NCBI GenBank assembly: GCA_963778675.1
Contig: CAVZVI010000010.1
Location: 744,001 to 808,000 of the forward strand
Length of the DNA stretch: 64,000 nt
DNA from: CAWCDJ01 sp963778675
Lineage (GTDB): Bacteria > Acidobacteriota > Terriglobia > Bryobacterales > Bryobacteraceae
Reading direction: 5' to 3'
In this document: positions 1 to 9,211 of the stretch, piece after piece
Position numbering within the stretch: position 1 is the stretch's first letter
Layout: each line of letters begins with the position of its first letter
Made by a program: the position numbers and the translations under genes
The notes under the pieces: model-generated
Told to the model about the DNA's origin: nothing
The model's input: the letters and a program-made list of their open reading frames with translations, nothing else
Database searches by the model: none

Positions 1-1165
1 CCATCTTGTGGGCCATGTACCTGGCGGTTGCCGAGCAGCAGGGCGTGGAATGGGCGCGCCTTTCCGGCACTCTTCAGAACGACATCCTCAAAGAGTACAT
101 CGCGCAGAAGGAGTATATTTTCCCGCCGCGGCCCTCAATGCGGCTGGTCACCGACACCATCGAGTTCGGCGCCCGCCACACACCGCGGTTCAACCCGATT
201 TCGATCAGCGGATATCATATCCGCGAGGCCGGGTCTACCGCCGCGCAGGAGCTCGCGTTCACCCTGCGCGACGGTATCGAATACGTGGACTGGGCGCTCG
301 AGCGTGGGCTTTCCATCGACGAGTTCGCTCCGCGCCTCAGCTTCTTCTTTAACGCCCACAGCGACTTTTTCGAAGAGATCGCCAAGTACCGCGCGGCCCG
401 CCGCATCTGGGCGACAGCCATGCGCGACCGCTACGGCGCTCAGAACGAGCGGAGCTGGAAACTGCGGTTCCACGCGCAGACGGCGGGCTGCTCGCTGACC
501 TGGCAGCAGCCTTATAACAACGTCGTGCGGACTGCCCTGCAGGCGCTCTCGGCGGTGCTTGGAGGCGCGCAATCGCTTCACACCAATTCCCTCGACGAGG
601 CATATGCGCTGCCGGGCGAGCACGCGGTGACCCTCGCGCTGCGCACCCAGCAGGTGCTGGCCTACGAAAGCGGGTTGGCGAGGCAGCCAGACCCGCTCGG
701 CGGCAGCTACTTCGTCGAGAAGCTGACGCTCGAGATCGAGGAGGCAGGCCGCCGCTATATCCGGCGCATCGACGAAATGGGCGGCATGATCGGGGCGATC
801 GAAGCCGGGTTCCCGCAATCGGAAATCGCGGCGGCCAGCTACCGCTACCAGCGCGAGGTGGAATCCGGGGAGCGCACCATCGTGGGAGTGAACCGCTTCC
901 AGTCCGGCGACCAGCCGATCGAACTGCTGCAGATCGACGAAACCTCCGCCCGGCGCCAGACCGGGAAACTGGCGGCGCTGCGCGAAGCGGCGCGATAATA
1001 GCGAGGTGCGGAAGACACTCGATGCGCTCCGGAGCGGCGGCCGAAGGAACCGGGAACACGATGCCGCTGATTCTGGATGCCGTGCGCGCCTACGCCACCC
1101 TGGGCGAGATCTGCGATGCGCTGCGGGCGGTATTCGGCACCTACCAGGAGACCGCACACCTCTGA
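1..1165 (+). CDS. mcmA1: methylmalonyl-CoA mutase large (catalytic) subunit, 5' partial, C-terminus split over three frames
   Basis: This is the substrate-binding barrel subunit of B12-dependent methylmalonyl-CoA mutase, which interconverts succinyl-CoA and methylmalonyl-CoA. The left window edge removes the N-terminal half. The frame is open from base 3 and reads ILWAMYLAVAE, then family-typical segments such as QTAGCSLTWQQPYNN and YESGLARQPDPLGGSYFVE. It meets TAA at 996-998. The missing tail continues in two other frames: DNSEVRKTLDALR from 994, then AAEGTGNTMPLILDAVRAYA from 1037, ending at TGA 1163-1165. That implies one extra base near 993 and one near 1036. Read through, the protein would end 2 bp before the B12-binding subunit gene. 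Either these are sequencing indels or the gene is freshly broken; coding conservation in all three segments favours the former. Confidence 0.88.
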
Positions 1166-1167
1166 AC

Positions 1168-1557
1168 ATGCCACGGCCGATTCGAGTGCTGGTCGCCAAG
1201 CCGGGTCTGGATGGACACGACCGCGGGGCGAAAGTGATCGCGCGGGCGCTGCGCGACGCCGGCATGGAAGTGATCTACACCGGGCTGCGCCAGACCCCGG
1301 AGATGATCGTCAACGCCGCCTTGCAGGAAGACGTGCAGGTGATCGGCCTTTCGATTCTTTCCGGCGCGCACAACGCCATCGTTCCGCGCGTGCTTGAATT
1401 GCTGCGCGAGAAAGATATGTCCGACGTGAAGGTGATCGTCGGCGGCATTATTCCGGATCAGGACGCGGAGGCGCTGAAGCAGCAGGGCGTAGCCGCGATC
1501 TTCCAGCCAGGCGCGTCGCTCGACGCGATCGTCAATTTCATCCGCTCCGCGGTATAG
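1168..1557 (+). CDS. mcmA2: methylmalonyl-CoA mutase, cobalamin-binding small subunit
   Basis: A stand-alone B12-binding domain of 129 residues that partners the barrel subunit encoded just upstream, as in split archaeal and acidobacterial mutases. It starts MPRPIRVLVAKPGLDGHDRG and carries the DxHxxG cobalamin-ligand motif (DGHDRG, His supplies the lower axial ligand), then the typical GLSILSGAH and GGIIP loops of the Rossmann-like fold. I chose ATG 1168 because residues upstream in this frame are a shadow of the mutase C-terminus, and because the mutase would stop at 1165. The two genes are clearly co-transcribed. Confidence 0.93.
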   Translation: MPRPIRVLVAKPGLDGHDRGAKVIARALRDAGMEVIYTGLRQTPEMIVNAALQEDVQVIGLSILSGAHNAIVPRVLELLREKDMSDVKVIVGGIIPDQDAEALKQQGVAAIFQPGASLDAIVNFIRSAV

Positions 1558-1573
1558 GCGAGCCTTGCTCGCC
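1557..1573 (+). terminator. hairpin directly after the mutase small-subunit stop
   Basis: Perfect 7-bp inverted repeat GGCGAGC-CTT-GCTCGCC beginning on the last base of the stop codon. No U-tract follows, so this may be a weak terminator, an mRNA-end stabiliser or a dispersed palindrome. Confidence 0.35.
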
Positions 1574-1923
1574 GGGGGTTCGGCGGAAGGCTTACCCTAC
1601 CCTCCGGCATTATTCGAGTGCCGGATGGGGCACGGGCAAGAAGTTCGCCGGGCTGGTAGACTGGAGTGTGTTGTTTCGAGGTGAGGATTGCTCGTTCCGC
1701 GTGAAACCTCCAAAGTGTGCTTGGCCGTACGTGCAGGGCGGTTCGCCGGCGTGTGGAAAACCGTGCCTGCCCTTCACACCTGTAGCCTCCGGCACTCGTT
1801 GTTGACCCATTTAAGATCCGCTAAACTAATGGCTTAACGGTCTTCGAGAACCGGCTTCATTGTGGAACTGATTCCCGTGTCCCGACGTTATCGACATTGC
1901 GCAGAGTGGAAAGGTATGCTTGC
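1558..1923. other. intergenic region upstream of bamA
   Basis: No open frame here looks coding. It holds the stop-proximal hairpin, a second small inverted repeat (CCGGCA around 1604, TGCCGG around 1619) and a candidate promoter listed separately. Nothing else was recognised. Confidence 0.6.
1802..1830 (+). promoter_or_regulatory. candidate sigma-70 promoter for bamA-ompH
   Basis: TTGACC at 1802-1807, a 17-base spacer and ACTAAT at 1825-1830, about 94 bases before the bamA start. The -35 is good and the -10 weak. The call rests only on the match and its position. Confidence 0.35.
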
Positions 1924-4911
1924 ATGAAGTTCTTCAGGCGCGCGCGCCTGGCCATGATTCCGGCCTGTCTCTGCGCGCTCAGTTTTCCGCCCCTTTCGGC
2001 CCAAACGCCTCCGGCCCAGCCTCCAGCGAACCCGCAGCAGCAGACGCCCCCGTCCGGAACTCCGGCAGGCCAGCAGCAGCGGCCGGCTCAGCAGCCCCCG
2101 GCCAAGAATCCGTTTGAAACGGTGCCGGAAGCGCAGCAGCCCCAGCCGCAGCCGGCCCAGCCGGCAAAACCCACGGTTCCCGGACAGCCGGCGGTAGCGG
2201 TCAGGCCAAGCCAGCCTGCCGGCCAGGTCATTGAGGCTATTGAGTTCCGGGGCGCCCGCCGGGTTCCCCAGGACACTCTCCGCGCCATGATCATCTCCCG
2301 GGTGGGCGATATCCTGAACGAGGACACCCTCCGCCGGGACTACATGATTCTGTGGAATACGGCCCGGTTCGATGATATTACCCTCGAAACCGAGCCGGGG
2401 AAGACCGGCGTGATCGTGCGGTTCGTCCTCACGGAACGGCGCGTTATCCGGTCCATCACCTACGAGGGCATCCACTCGGTCACGGTCTCGGAGATTCTCG
2501 ACCGCTTCAAGGAGCGCCGCGTCGGACTGTCGGTCGAGTCACAATATGACCCCGACAAGGTCCAGCGAGCCACCGTCGCGTTGAAGGAGTTTTTGGCTGA
2601 GCGCGGCCGCCAGTACGCCACGGTGGAACCGCAGATCGAGCAGATTCCACCTTCGTCCCTCAAGGTGACGTTCAACGTGAATGAGGGCCCCAAGGTCAAG
2701 GTCGGCAAGATCGATATCGTAGGCAACCAGGCCTACAACGACCGCTGGGTGGAACGTGCCATGAAGAACCTCCACCCGATCGGCATCCCGCATTCGATCT
2801 ACTTCGAAAATCTCTTCGCCAAGACTTTCGACCAGGCCAAGCTGGAAGAGGACCGCGAACGGATCCGCCAGGCCTACCAGGACAAGGGGTATTTCGAAGC
2901 CAAGACTCTGGACGACAAAGTACAGATCGTTCCGACGGGCGGACATGGCTGGCGCCTGCCGCTCATCAAGATGAATAGCCAGGGCATCGCAGCCAATATC
3001 ACGATTCCGGTGGAAGAAGGCCGGCTGTACCATCTGCGCCACGCTAATTTCGTGGGGGTGAAATTCTTCCGCGAGCCTTCCGTGCTGCTCAACCTGTTCG
3101 GGATGAAGGAGGGCGATGTCTTCTCTACCGACAAGCTGCGCAAAGGCATCGAGAACCTGCGTAAGCTGTACGGCCAATTCGGGTTCATCGACTTCGTTCC
3201 GGAGCCTTCCTTCGACATCATTCCCAATACCGACCAGATCGACCTGACCCTGACGGCGGACGAAGGAAAGCAGTTCTTCGTTCGGCGCATCGATTTTTCG
3301 GGCAACACGACGACGCGCGACAAGGTAATCCGGCGCGAACTGCTGCTGGATGAAGGCGACCTGTTCAACAGCCAGCTCTGGGACTACAGCATTCTCCGGC
3401 TGAACCAGCTTGGGTATTTCGAAATGCTCAAGAAGGAAGATGCCGCCGAAATCCGGCGCAACCCGAACTCCGATACGGTCGATATCACCCTGAAGGTGAA
3501 GGAGCGCGGCAAGAACTCCATCGGGTTAAACGGCGGCGTTTCCGGAATCGCCGGCAGCTTCATGGGGTTCAACTACTCGACCAACAACTTCCTCGGCTTG
3601 GGCGAGACCCTTTCCCTCGAATCGCAGATCGGCACGCGCATGAAGGATGTAAGCTTCGGGTTCACCGAGCCGTACTTCCTGGACCGCCCGCTGCAGCTTG
3701 GCTTCGTCGTGTACCTGAGGGCGTTCAACTTCGACCAGGGCCGTGAGGCATCCATTCTGGCCGGGCAGAACCTGATCCCGCTGTACAACCAGTTGGGCAC
3801 CCAGAACCTGCTGAACTACACGCAGAACAGCCACGGCTTCTCGGTATCGGCCAGCTACCCGCTGCGGCGCAGTTTCGCCCGAGTCGGCATTACGTACGGC
3901 TATGACATCTCCAGCGTAAAGACGCTCACCGATGCCGCGGCAACGTACTTCAACTACATCAATTTCAGCGGCGTCGCGGGGCCGAACTCACTGACGGGCA
4001 TCCACACCAGCCACGTCGTACCGTCGTACTCGTATAACACGGTCAATCACCCGATCACCCCGACGGGCGGGCGCAGCCTCTTCATTTCCACCGATTTTGC
4101 CGGCGGCTTCCTGGGCGGCAACGTAAATACCATCTCTCCCACGGTCGACGCCAAGTACTTCCACACGGCGCCCTGGCACAGGTCGCACATTCTGGCGTTC
4201 CACTTCATGGGGTCTTTGATCACTGGCTACGGCGGGAAATACGTTCCGCCGTTCTCGCGCCGGTTCATGGGTGGCGAGCAGGATATCCGCGGATTCGAGA
4301 TCTGGGGGATCACGCCCATCGCGTTTCTTCCCAGTTCGGCGACGGTCAACGTGCTGAACGACGATGGAACGGCCCGTACGCAGAAGGTCATCAGCGGAGG
4401 GACCGTGACCAACGCTCCGGTGACGATGCAGGTTCCGAGCTACCAACTGATCACGCCAGGCGGCGACACGCAGGCCGTATTCAATTTCGAATACAGAATC
4501 CCGATCGTCGGGCCGGTCATCCTGGCTCCGTTCCTGGACGCCGGTGTGGACAAGATCCTGCGCGCCAGCCAGCTCACCATGGAGCCCAGCCAGGTGGCCA
4601 ATCTGAACCAGCAGTTCCCCCAGGCCAATTTCAACGGACAGGTGGTCATTGCGCCGGGGACCCAGAAGCCTCGCGTTTCCACCGGGCTCGAGCTTCAGGT
4701 GATGCTGCCGGTAGTGAACGCTCCCTTCCGGCTGTACTTTGCCTATAACCCATCCATCGTGCGAGAGTACCTGCAGCCGCCCATCGTGGCGGACCGTTCG
4801 GCGTTCCCGAACGCGGCCACCTTTGCCAACGCAGTGGCCTCTTACGGCCAGGCCTATCCATTCTTCGAGAGGCGGACGATGTTCCGTTTCACGATCGGCA
4901 GGACCTTCTAG
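1924..4911 (+). CDS. bamA: outer membrane protein assembly factor BamA
   Basis: BamA is the core Omp85 protein that folds beta-barrel proteins into the outer membrane. I chose ATG 1924 because it gives a clean signal peptide (MKFFRRARLAMIPACLCALS, cleavage near LSAQ) preceded by AAAGG. Residues about 28-100 form a Pro/Gln/Ala-rich linker absent from the E. coli protein. POTRA repeats run from about residue 102 (QVIEAIEFRGARRVPQDTLR) to about 520, followed by a C-terminal 16-strand barrel from about residue 530. The conserved loop-6 RGF motif is present (DIRGFEIWG), and the protein ends on Phe, as barrel proteins do (FTIGRTF). At 995 residues it is longer than the usual 800 because of the linker and a barrel-loop insertion. 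An ompH/skp-like gene follows, the classic order. Confidence 0.95.
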   Translation: MKFFRRARLAMIPACLCALSFPPLSAQTPPAQPPANPQQQTPPSGTPAGQQQRPAQQPPAKNPFETVPEAQQPQPQPAQPAKPTVPGQPAVAVRPSQPAGQVIEAIEFRGARRVPQDTLRAMIISRVGDILNEDTLRRDYMILWNTARFDDITLETEPGKTGVIVRFVLTERRVIRSITYEGIHSVTVSEILDRFKERRVGLSVESQYDPDKVQRATVALKEFLAERGRQYATVEPQIEQIPPSSLKVTFNVNEGPKVKVGKIDIVGNQAYNDRWVERAMKNLHPIGIPHSIYFENLFAKTFDQAKLEEDRERIRQAYQDKGYFEAKTLDDKVQIVPTGGHGWRLPLIKMNSQGIAANITIPVEEGRLYHLRHANFVGVKFFREPSVLLNLFGMKEGDVFSTDKLRKGIENLRKLYGQFGFIDFVPEPSFDIIPNTDQIDLTLTADEGKQFFVRRIDFSGNTTTRDKVIRRELLLDEGDLFNSQLWDYSILRLNQLGYFEMLKKEDAAEIRRNPNSDTVDITLKVKERGKNSIGLNGGVSGIAGSFMGFNYSTNNFLGLGETLSLESQIGTRMKDVSFGFTEPYFLDRPLQLGFVVYLRAFNFDQGREASILAGQNLIPLYNQLGTQNLLNYTQNSHGFSVSASYPLRRSFARVGITYGYDISSVKTLTDAAATYFNYINFSGVAGPNSLTGIHTSHVVPSYSYNTVNHPITPTGGRSLFISTDFAGGFLGGNVNTISPTVDAKYFHTAPWHRSHILAFHFMGSLITGYGGKYVPPFSRRFMGGEQDIRGFEIWGITPIAFLPSSATVNVLNDDGTARTQKVISGGTVTNAPVTMQVPSYQLITPGGDTQAVFNFEYRIPIVGPVILAPFLDAGVDKILRASQLTMEPSQVANLNQQFPQANFNGQVVIAPGTQKPRVSTGLELQVMLPVVNAPFRLYFAYNPSIVREYLQPPIVADRSAFPNAATFANAVASYGQAYPFFERRTMFRFTIGRTF

Positions 4912-4955
4912 AGTCCCGGGACCAGTGTGATATTTTTGAATTTAGGAGTTTTCGC

Positions 4956-5567
4956 TTGAAGAAGAATTTCGCTTACGCTTTGTTCGTCCTGGGAATCGCT
5001 GCGGTGGCGCAAGCCCAGACCACCGCGCCCACCAAAGTCGCGATCATTCACATCCAGAATGCCATTCTGGCCACGAAGGATGGGCAGAAGGCCCAAGCCG
5101 ATCTGACTGCCAAGTTCAACCCGAAGAAGGAAGCCATCCAGAGGCTGCAGTCTGAGGTCACGACGATGCAGGACCAGTTGTCCAAGGGCAGCGCGACCAT
5201 GAGTGAGGACGCCAAAGCGAAGCTCATGAAGAACATCGACGACACCAAGAAGAGGGGCCAGCGCGATGCCGAGGATTTCGATGCCGCAGTTCAGCAGGAA
5301 GAAGGCAAGATCATGAACGATATCGGCTCGAAGATCATGGACGTGATCATCAAGTACTCCACTGCCCATGGGTACTCGATGGTGGTGGACGTCAGCAATC
5401 CGCAGACGCCGGTGCTATGGGCGGACCCGTCCGTCGATATCACCAATGAGATTGTGAAGCTTTACGACGAGGCGCATCCGGGTACAGGGGCTGCCGCGGC
5501 CCCCGCAAAACCGGCGCCGGCGAAACCGGCCCCCTCGGCCGCCAAACCGCCCGCCAAGAAACAGTAG
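4956..5567 (+). CDS. OmpH/Skp-family periplasmic chaperone
   Basis: Skp-like chaperones escort unfolded outer-membrane proteins across the periplasm to BamA, encoded immediately upstream. The start is TTG 4956, preceded by TAGGAG seven bases away, and gives the signal peptide MKKNFAYALFVLGIAAVAQAQ. The mature part opens with a beta strand (KVAIIHIQNAI), continues as a charged helical hairpin of about 90 residues, and closes with another strand (YSMVVDVSNP), which is the Skp topology. The last 30 residues are an Ala/Pro/Lys low-complexity tail (AAPAKPAPAKPAP) that is not part of the fold and may contact peptidoglycan or be disordered. 203 residues. Confidence 0.88.
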   Translation: MKKNFAYALFVLGIAAVAQAQTTAPTKVAIIHIQNAILATKDGQKAQADLTAKFNPKKEAIQRLQSEVTTMQDQLSKGSATMSEDAKAKLMKNIDDTKKRGQRDAEDFDAAVQQEEGKIMNDIGSKIMDVIIKYSTAHGYSMVVDVSNPQTPVLWADPSVDITNEIVKLYDEAHPGTGAAAAPAKPAPAKPAPSAAKPPAKKQ

Positions 5568-5580
5568 GTTCCCGCGACTT

Positions 5581-5602
5581 CCCGCGCTCCCCGGAGCGCG
5601 GG
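5581..5602. terminator. hairpin between convergent ompH and ABC permease genes
   Basis: CCCGCGCTCC and GGAGCGCGGG form a perfect 10-bp inverted repeat around CC, ending one base before the stop codon of the opposing permease gene. No U-tract is seen on either strand. Probably a bidirectional transcript end. Confidence 0.5.
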
Positions 5603-6427
5603 CTACTCTCCATAACTGATTTCGGCACGGCGCGCGGAGATGGCGGTGTAGGCCAGCAGGATGAGGGCAACAGCCAGCAGGCCGGGCACCGCGATCCAGA
5701 ACGGTGTGGCGTCGGCGTCGATCACCATTATGTTGAAGGGCGGGGGCACCGGAATCTCGACCGGGCAGAGGTTCTTCAGGTAGAAGATCACGCTGATCTT
5801 CTTGAGCAGCGTGGGCAGGAACGGGTTGAGGCCTTCCCACACCCACACGACCGCCGCCGAGATCATCGGGTTCTTGAAGAACAGCCCGCACAGCAGAAAC
5901 ACCGCGCCATACCCGATACAGGCCAGCGTGGTCACCAGGGCGTAGGCGCCCAGTTCGTGCAGACCCGGCCCGTGCAGCAGGTAATCCGTCCAGGCCGGGC
6001 CGAAGTGCTTGCCGATCAGCAGGAACGAAACCGATACGCTTCCCACGAACAGCACCAGCGCGACCGCCAGGCCGGCCAGGTACTTCCCGGCGACCAGGGC
6101 TTCGCGGCGCATGGGCGTGAGGAAGTAGTAGTGCAGCGTCTTCTCCAGCATCTCGCCGCGGAAGAGGTTGGAAAAGATGCCCATGCAGCCGAAAAAGATC
6201 CCGGCGCGCAGGTAGTAGAACATGAAGATGCCGGCGAAGACCAGGCTGTCCTCTCCGAGACTGTGGCGCCCGCCGGGGTGGCGGCTTTCGATCAGCCAGT
6301 GCAGCAGCGTGAGGGCGACGGGGCCCAGCGCCAGGAAGTAAATCCACCAGCCACGCCGGGAGAGAAATGTCTTTTTCAGCTCCAGCCGCAGGACGGCGCC
6401 GATCTGGCGAATCCAGAGCGGGTTCAT
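5603..6427 (-). CDS. ABC-2 type transporter permease
   Basis: Membrane subunit of an ABC exporter, last gene of the sigma/FecR/ABC unit. ATG 6427 gives MNPLWIRQIGAVLRLELKKT, a cytoplasmic start followed by about six hydrophobic segments (for example WIYFLALGPVALTLLHWLI, ALVLFVGSVSVSFLLIG, ALILLAYTAISARRAEI), the ABC-2 arrangement. 274 residues, intact. The reading frame also runs upstream without a stop into residues that belong to the preceding ATPase (VESVAPADDDVNSVYQYLIG); this reflects an indel in that gene and is probably not a real fusion. The natural junction appears to be an ATGA overlap at 6424-6427. Substrate unknown. Confidence 0.85.
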   Translation of the reverse strand: MNPLWIRQIGAVLRLELKKTFLSRRGWWIYFLALGPVALTLLHWLIESRHPGGRHSLGEDSLVFAGIFMFYYLRAGIFFGCMGIFSNLFRGEMLEKTLHYYFLTPMRREALVAGKYLAGLAVALVLFVGSVSVSFLLIGKHFGPAWTDYLLHGPGLHELGAYALVTTLACIGYGAVFLLCGLFFKNPMISAAVVWVWEGLNPFLPTLLKKISVIFYLKNLCPVEIPVPPPFNIMVIDADATPFWIAVPGLLAVALILLAYTAISARRAEISYGE

Positions 6428-7371
6428 ACGGTTGCCTCCCTCGCCGCCGATCAGGTACTGATAGACGGAATTCACGTCGTCATCGGCCGGCGCCACGGAT
6501 TCCACCTCCAGACCCGGAATCGAGAATCACGCTGGTTGAGCAGCAGGTAGAAGCTGTCGGCGTCGCGCGTGCGGAGCAGCAGTCCCTTGCCGTCGTTGGC
6601 CACCTTGGCTTCGACTACGTGGTCCTGTTGGAACAGGCGCGCGGCCAGGAGGCTCGGCCGGTCGCAGCGCACCAGGATCTGCATGGGCTGCTCCTTCACC
6701 TCGCTGCGCACGCCCTGAATCTGGCCCTCGGCGACCACGTAGCCCTGGCTCAGCAGTATCACCTGGTCGGAGATGCGGTCCACTTCGTGCAGGATGTGGC
6801 TGGAGACGATAACGTGGCAGCCCTTGTCGCCCCACTGCCGGAACAGCGCGATGGCTTCGGCGCGCGCCAGCGGGTCTAGGCCGTTCAGGGGCTCGTCGAG
6901 CACGATCACTCTCGGGTCGTGCGCAATGGCCTGGGCCAGCTTGACGCGCTGCCGCATGCCCTTGCTGTAGCCCGCCACGGCCCGGTTGGCCGCGTCCTGA
7001 AGGCCCGCCAGTTGCAGCACGGAAGCAGTACGCTCGTGGCACTCGGCGGGAGTCAGGCCGAACATCCGCAGAAACGAGTAGATGAACTGGTAGCCGGTGA
7101 TGCCCTTGGGAAACGCGTCGAACTGCGCGCAGTAGCCGATGATGCGGCAGAGCCGTTCGGGATGATCGGGCGGGATTCCGAGGACGCTGATCTCGCCCTG
7201 CGTGGGCCGGATCAGGCCCGTCATCAGGTTCATCAGGGTGGTCTTGCCCGAGCCGTTGGGGCCGACCAGGCTGGTGATGCCCGGCGGAATCGACAGGCTG
7301 ACCTTGTTGATGCCCAGCACTTCGCCGTAAAAGCGCGAGACGTTCTGGAAGGTGATCAGGGAGTCGCTCAC
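6424..7371 (-). CDS. ABC transporter ATP-binding protein (second of two), C-terminus frameshifted
   Basis: ATPase driving the permeases on either side. It starts at GTG 7371, overlapping the upstream permease stop (GTGA). Walker A is GPNGSGKTT, the signature YSKGMRQRVKLAQ, Walker B VIVLDEPLNGLD, and the H-loop lies in IVSSHILHEVD. The annotated frame ends RRPMTT at 6472, but the family-typical C-terminus (GLEVESVAPADDDVNSVYQY) is in the next frame from about 6520. A compensating shift near 6440 is then needed to reach the TGA at 6424-6426. This is at least one and probably two indels. The nucleotide-binding domain itself is complete, so the ATPase could be functional. Confidence 0.82.
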
Positions 7372-8274
7372 CGCACCACCTCCGTGCCGCGGATCTTTCG
7401 CGCCAGCATGTAGAGGCAGATCAGGCAGAGCCCGATCAGCGCCGCCCAGGAGCACCATAGAGGCAATACCTCGCCGAGCGGGAGCGCGGAAGAAGACCGC
7501 TCCATTGGTGGTCTGGTTGGAGCCTTCGAACAACTGCACCCAGACCGAGCCGATCAGGTAGCTGATGTTGAACAGCGAGCCCCAACTGGTACGCTGAATG
7601 GCGTTGACGGTAGCGCCGAACCCGCCCGCGACGAAGAACACGCCGAACATCAGCGCGCCGGCGGCGGGCTTCCACTTCACCCAGGCGGAGAGCGCCAGCG
7701 CCAGCAGAGACAGCATCAGGATCCAGATCCAGGCCCCGACGAACATGGCCGACGGCGTAGCGCAGGTGGTCCTGCATCCACTGCCAGCCTTCGAGGTAGC
7801 CCTGGAGCCCGAACAGCAGCAGGCCCGGCACCCAGGTCATGAACGACAGCAGAATCAGCAGCACCGACATCTTGCCGAGCACGTACTCGGTGCGGGAAAA
7901 GGGCCGCGCCAGGTAGAGCGGCAGCGCGTTGTTGGCCAGGTCGGGCGACACCTGCCCGGGCCCGATGAAACGCCGCCAGAAACAGCGCCAGCATGCTCTG
8001 CCAGCCGAGCAGGGACATGAAGAAAACCACGTTGATGGAGATGATGTTGCCGGCGTTCCGCGCGCCCACCAGGTTGAGCACGCTGGCGTTGTGCTGGATA
8101 TAAATGAGCAGCGCGCAGATCAGCGGGTAGATGAACGTCGCGATGTAGAAGATGTTGAGGAAGCGGGAGCGGTGCAGGTCCTCGAAAGCGTAGCGCGGAA
8201 TCACCAGGAAGCGGCGTCCACGAGGGAGTCATGTTGCCTTCGTACGGCCGGTAGGTCTTCTTATAAACGGCCAT
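7368..8274 (-). pseudogene. ABC-2 type permease, broken by four frameshifts
   Basis: The protein can be followed from ATG 8274 (MAVYKKTYRPYEGNMTPSW) to TGA 7368-7370 (CLYMLARKIRGTEVVR) only by changing frame four times. Segments are: start frame to about 8217; RRFLVIPRYAFEDLHRSRF to about 7970; IGPGQVSPDLANNALPLYLA to about 7752; MFVGAWIWILMLSLLALALS to about 7484; LGEVLPLWCSWAALIGLCL to the stop. All four changes have the same sense (one extra base each, or two lost). Every segment remains hydrophobic and family-like, so breakage is recent or an artefact. It overlaps the upstream ATPase gene by 14 bases and the downstream one by 4, as an intact operon member would. Confidence 0.8.
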
Positions 8275-9193
8275 CGGCGGTCTCCATGGCTTTGAGGAAG
8301 ATGTCCTCGAGCGAATCGCGCTTGTGGTTCAGGCGGCGGATCTGAACCTCCTGCTCGGCCGCGATTTCGTACAGGCTGCGGACTTCCAGGCCGTCGGGCA
8401 GGATCACCTTGATCCGGCCCTGCACTCCGGTGGCGGTTTCGCATCCGAGCTTCTCGATCGCTTCGAGGAAATTGCCGTTCTGCGCGCCGCGGGTTTCGAT
8501 TTCGAGGAACCGGCGGTTCTGGCGGCGCTCCTCTTCCAGGTTGCAGAAGGCCGCGACGTTGCCGTCTTTGAGGATCAGTACCTGGTCGCAGCACTCTTCC
8601 ACGTCGCGCAGCAGGTGCGAGGAAAGGATCAGGTGCAGATCGCCGCGGTCGCGCATCTCCTGGATGAGCTGAATCATGCGCGTTCGCGCGGGCGGATCGA
8701 GCCCGTTGGTCGGCTCGTCGAGAAACAGCAGCTTGGGCCCGTGGGCGATCGCCTGCGCCAGCTTGGCGGCCTGCTTCATCCCCAGCGAATAAGTACCGAT
8801 CGGCCGGTAGCGGACTTCGCCCAGACCCACATAGAAGAACGCTTCATGGGCGCGCTCCAGCGCGTGCTCTTCGGGCAGGCCGGCCAGTTCCGCCATCAGC
8901 TGCACGAAGCGAACGCCGCTCATGGAGGCGATGAAGGAATCGTTCTCCGGCATGTAGCCGATCAGGCCGCGGACTTCGCGCGCGTGCGTGCGAACATCGC
9001 GGCCGAAGACGCGGGCGGTGCCGGAAGAAGGCTTGTGGAACCCGAGCAGCGCGTTGAGCAGGGTCGATTTCCCCGCTCCGTTGGGGCCCAGAAGGCCGAT
9101 GGAGCGCCCCGTGAGAGAAGCCTTCAGCTTCTTCAGGATGGTGCGGTTTCCAAGCCGGACTTCCAGGGCGTCGAGTTCGATGACCGGGTCCAT
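8261..9193 (-). CDS. ABC transporter ATP-binding protein (first of two)
   Basis: Intact 310-residue ATPase starting at ATG 9193, 18 bases after the anti-sigma gene. Walker A GPNGAGKST, signature YSLGMKQAAKLAQ, Walker B LLFLDEPTNGLD and the H-loop SSHLLRDVEEC are all present. The accessory C-terminal region (about residues 215-310) is the type found in ABC-2 exporters. With the adjoining permease and the second ATPase-permease pair it suggests either one heteromeric exporter or two related ones. Transport direction is inferred from family; the substrate cannot be deduced. Confidence 0.9.
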   Translation of the reverse strand: MDPVIELDALEVRLGNRTILKKLKASLTGRSIGLLGPNGAGKSTLLNALLGFHKPSSGTARVFGRDVRTHAREVRGLIGYMPENDSFIASMSGVRFVQLMAELAGLPEEHALERAHEAFFYVGLGEVRYRPIGTYSLGMKQAAKLAQAIAHGPKLLFLDEPTNGLDPPARTRMIQLIQEMRDRGDLHLILSSHLLRDVEECCDQVLILKDGNVAAFCNLEEERRQNRRFLEIETRGAQNGNFLEAIEKLGCETATGVQGRIKVILPDGLEVRSLYEIAAEQEVQIRRLNHKRDSLEDIFLKAMETADGRL

Positions 9194-9211
9194 TACTTCA
9201 CGATACGTCTT

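Noticed and set aside
5603..6505. Fusion of an ATPase tail to the permease as a novel protein
   Set aside because: The 26 upstream residues match the ordinary C-terminus of the preceding ATPase and are better explained by an indel in that gene.
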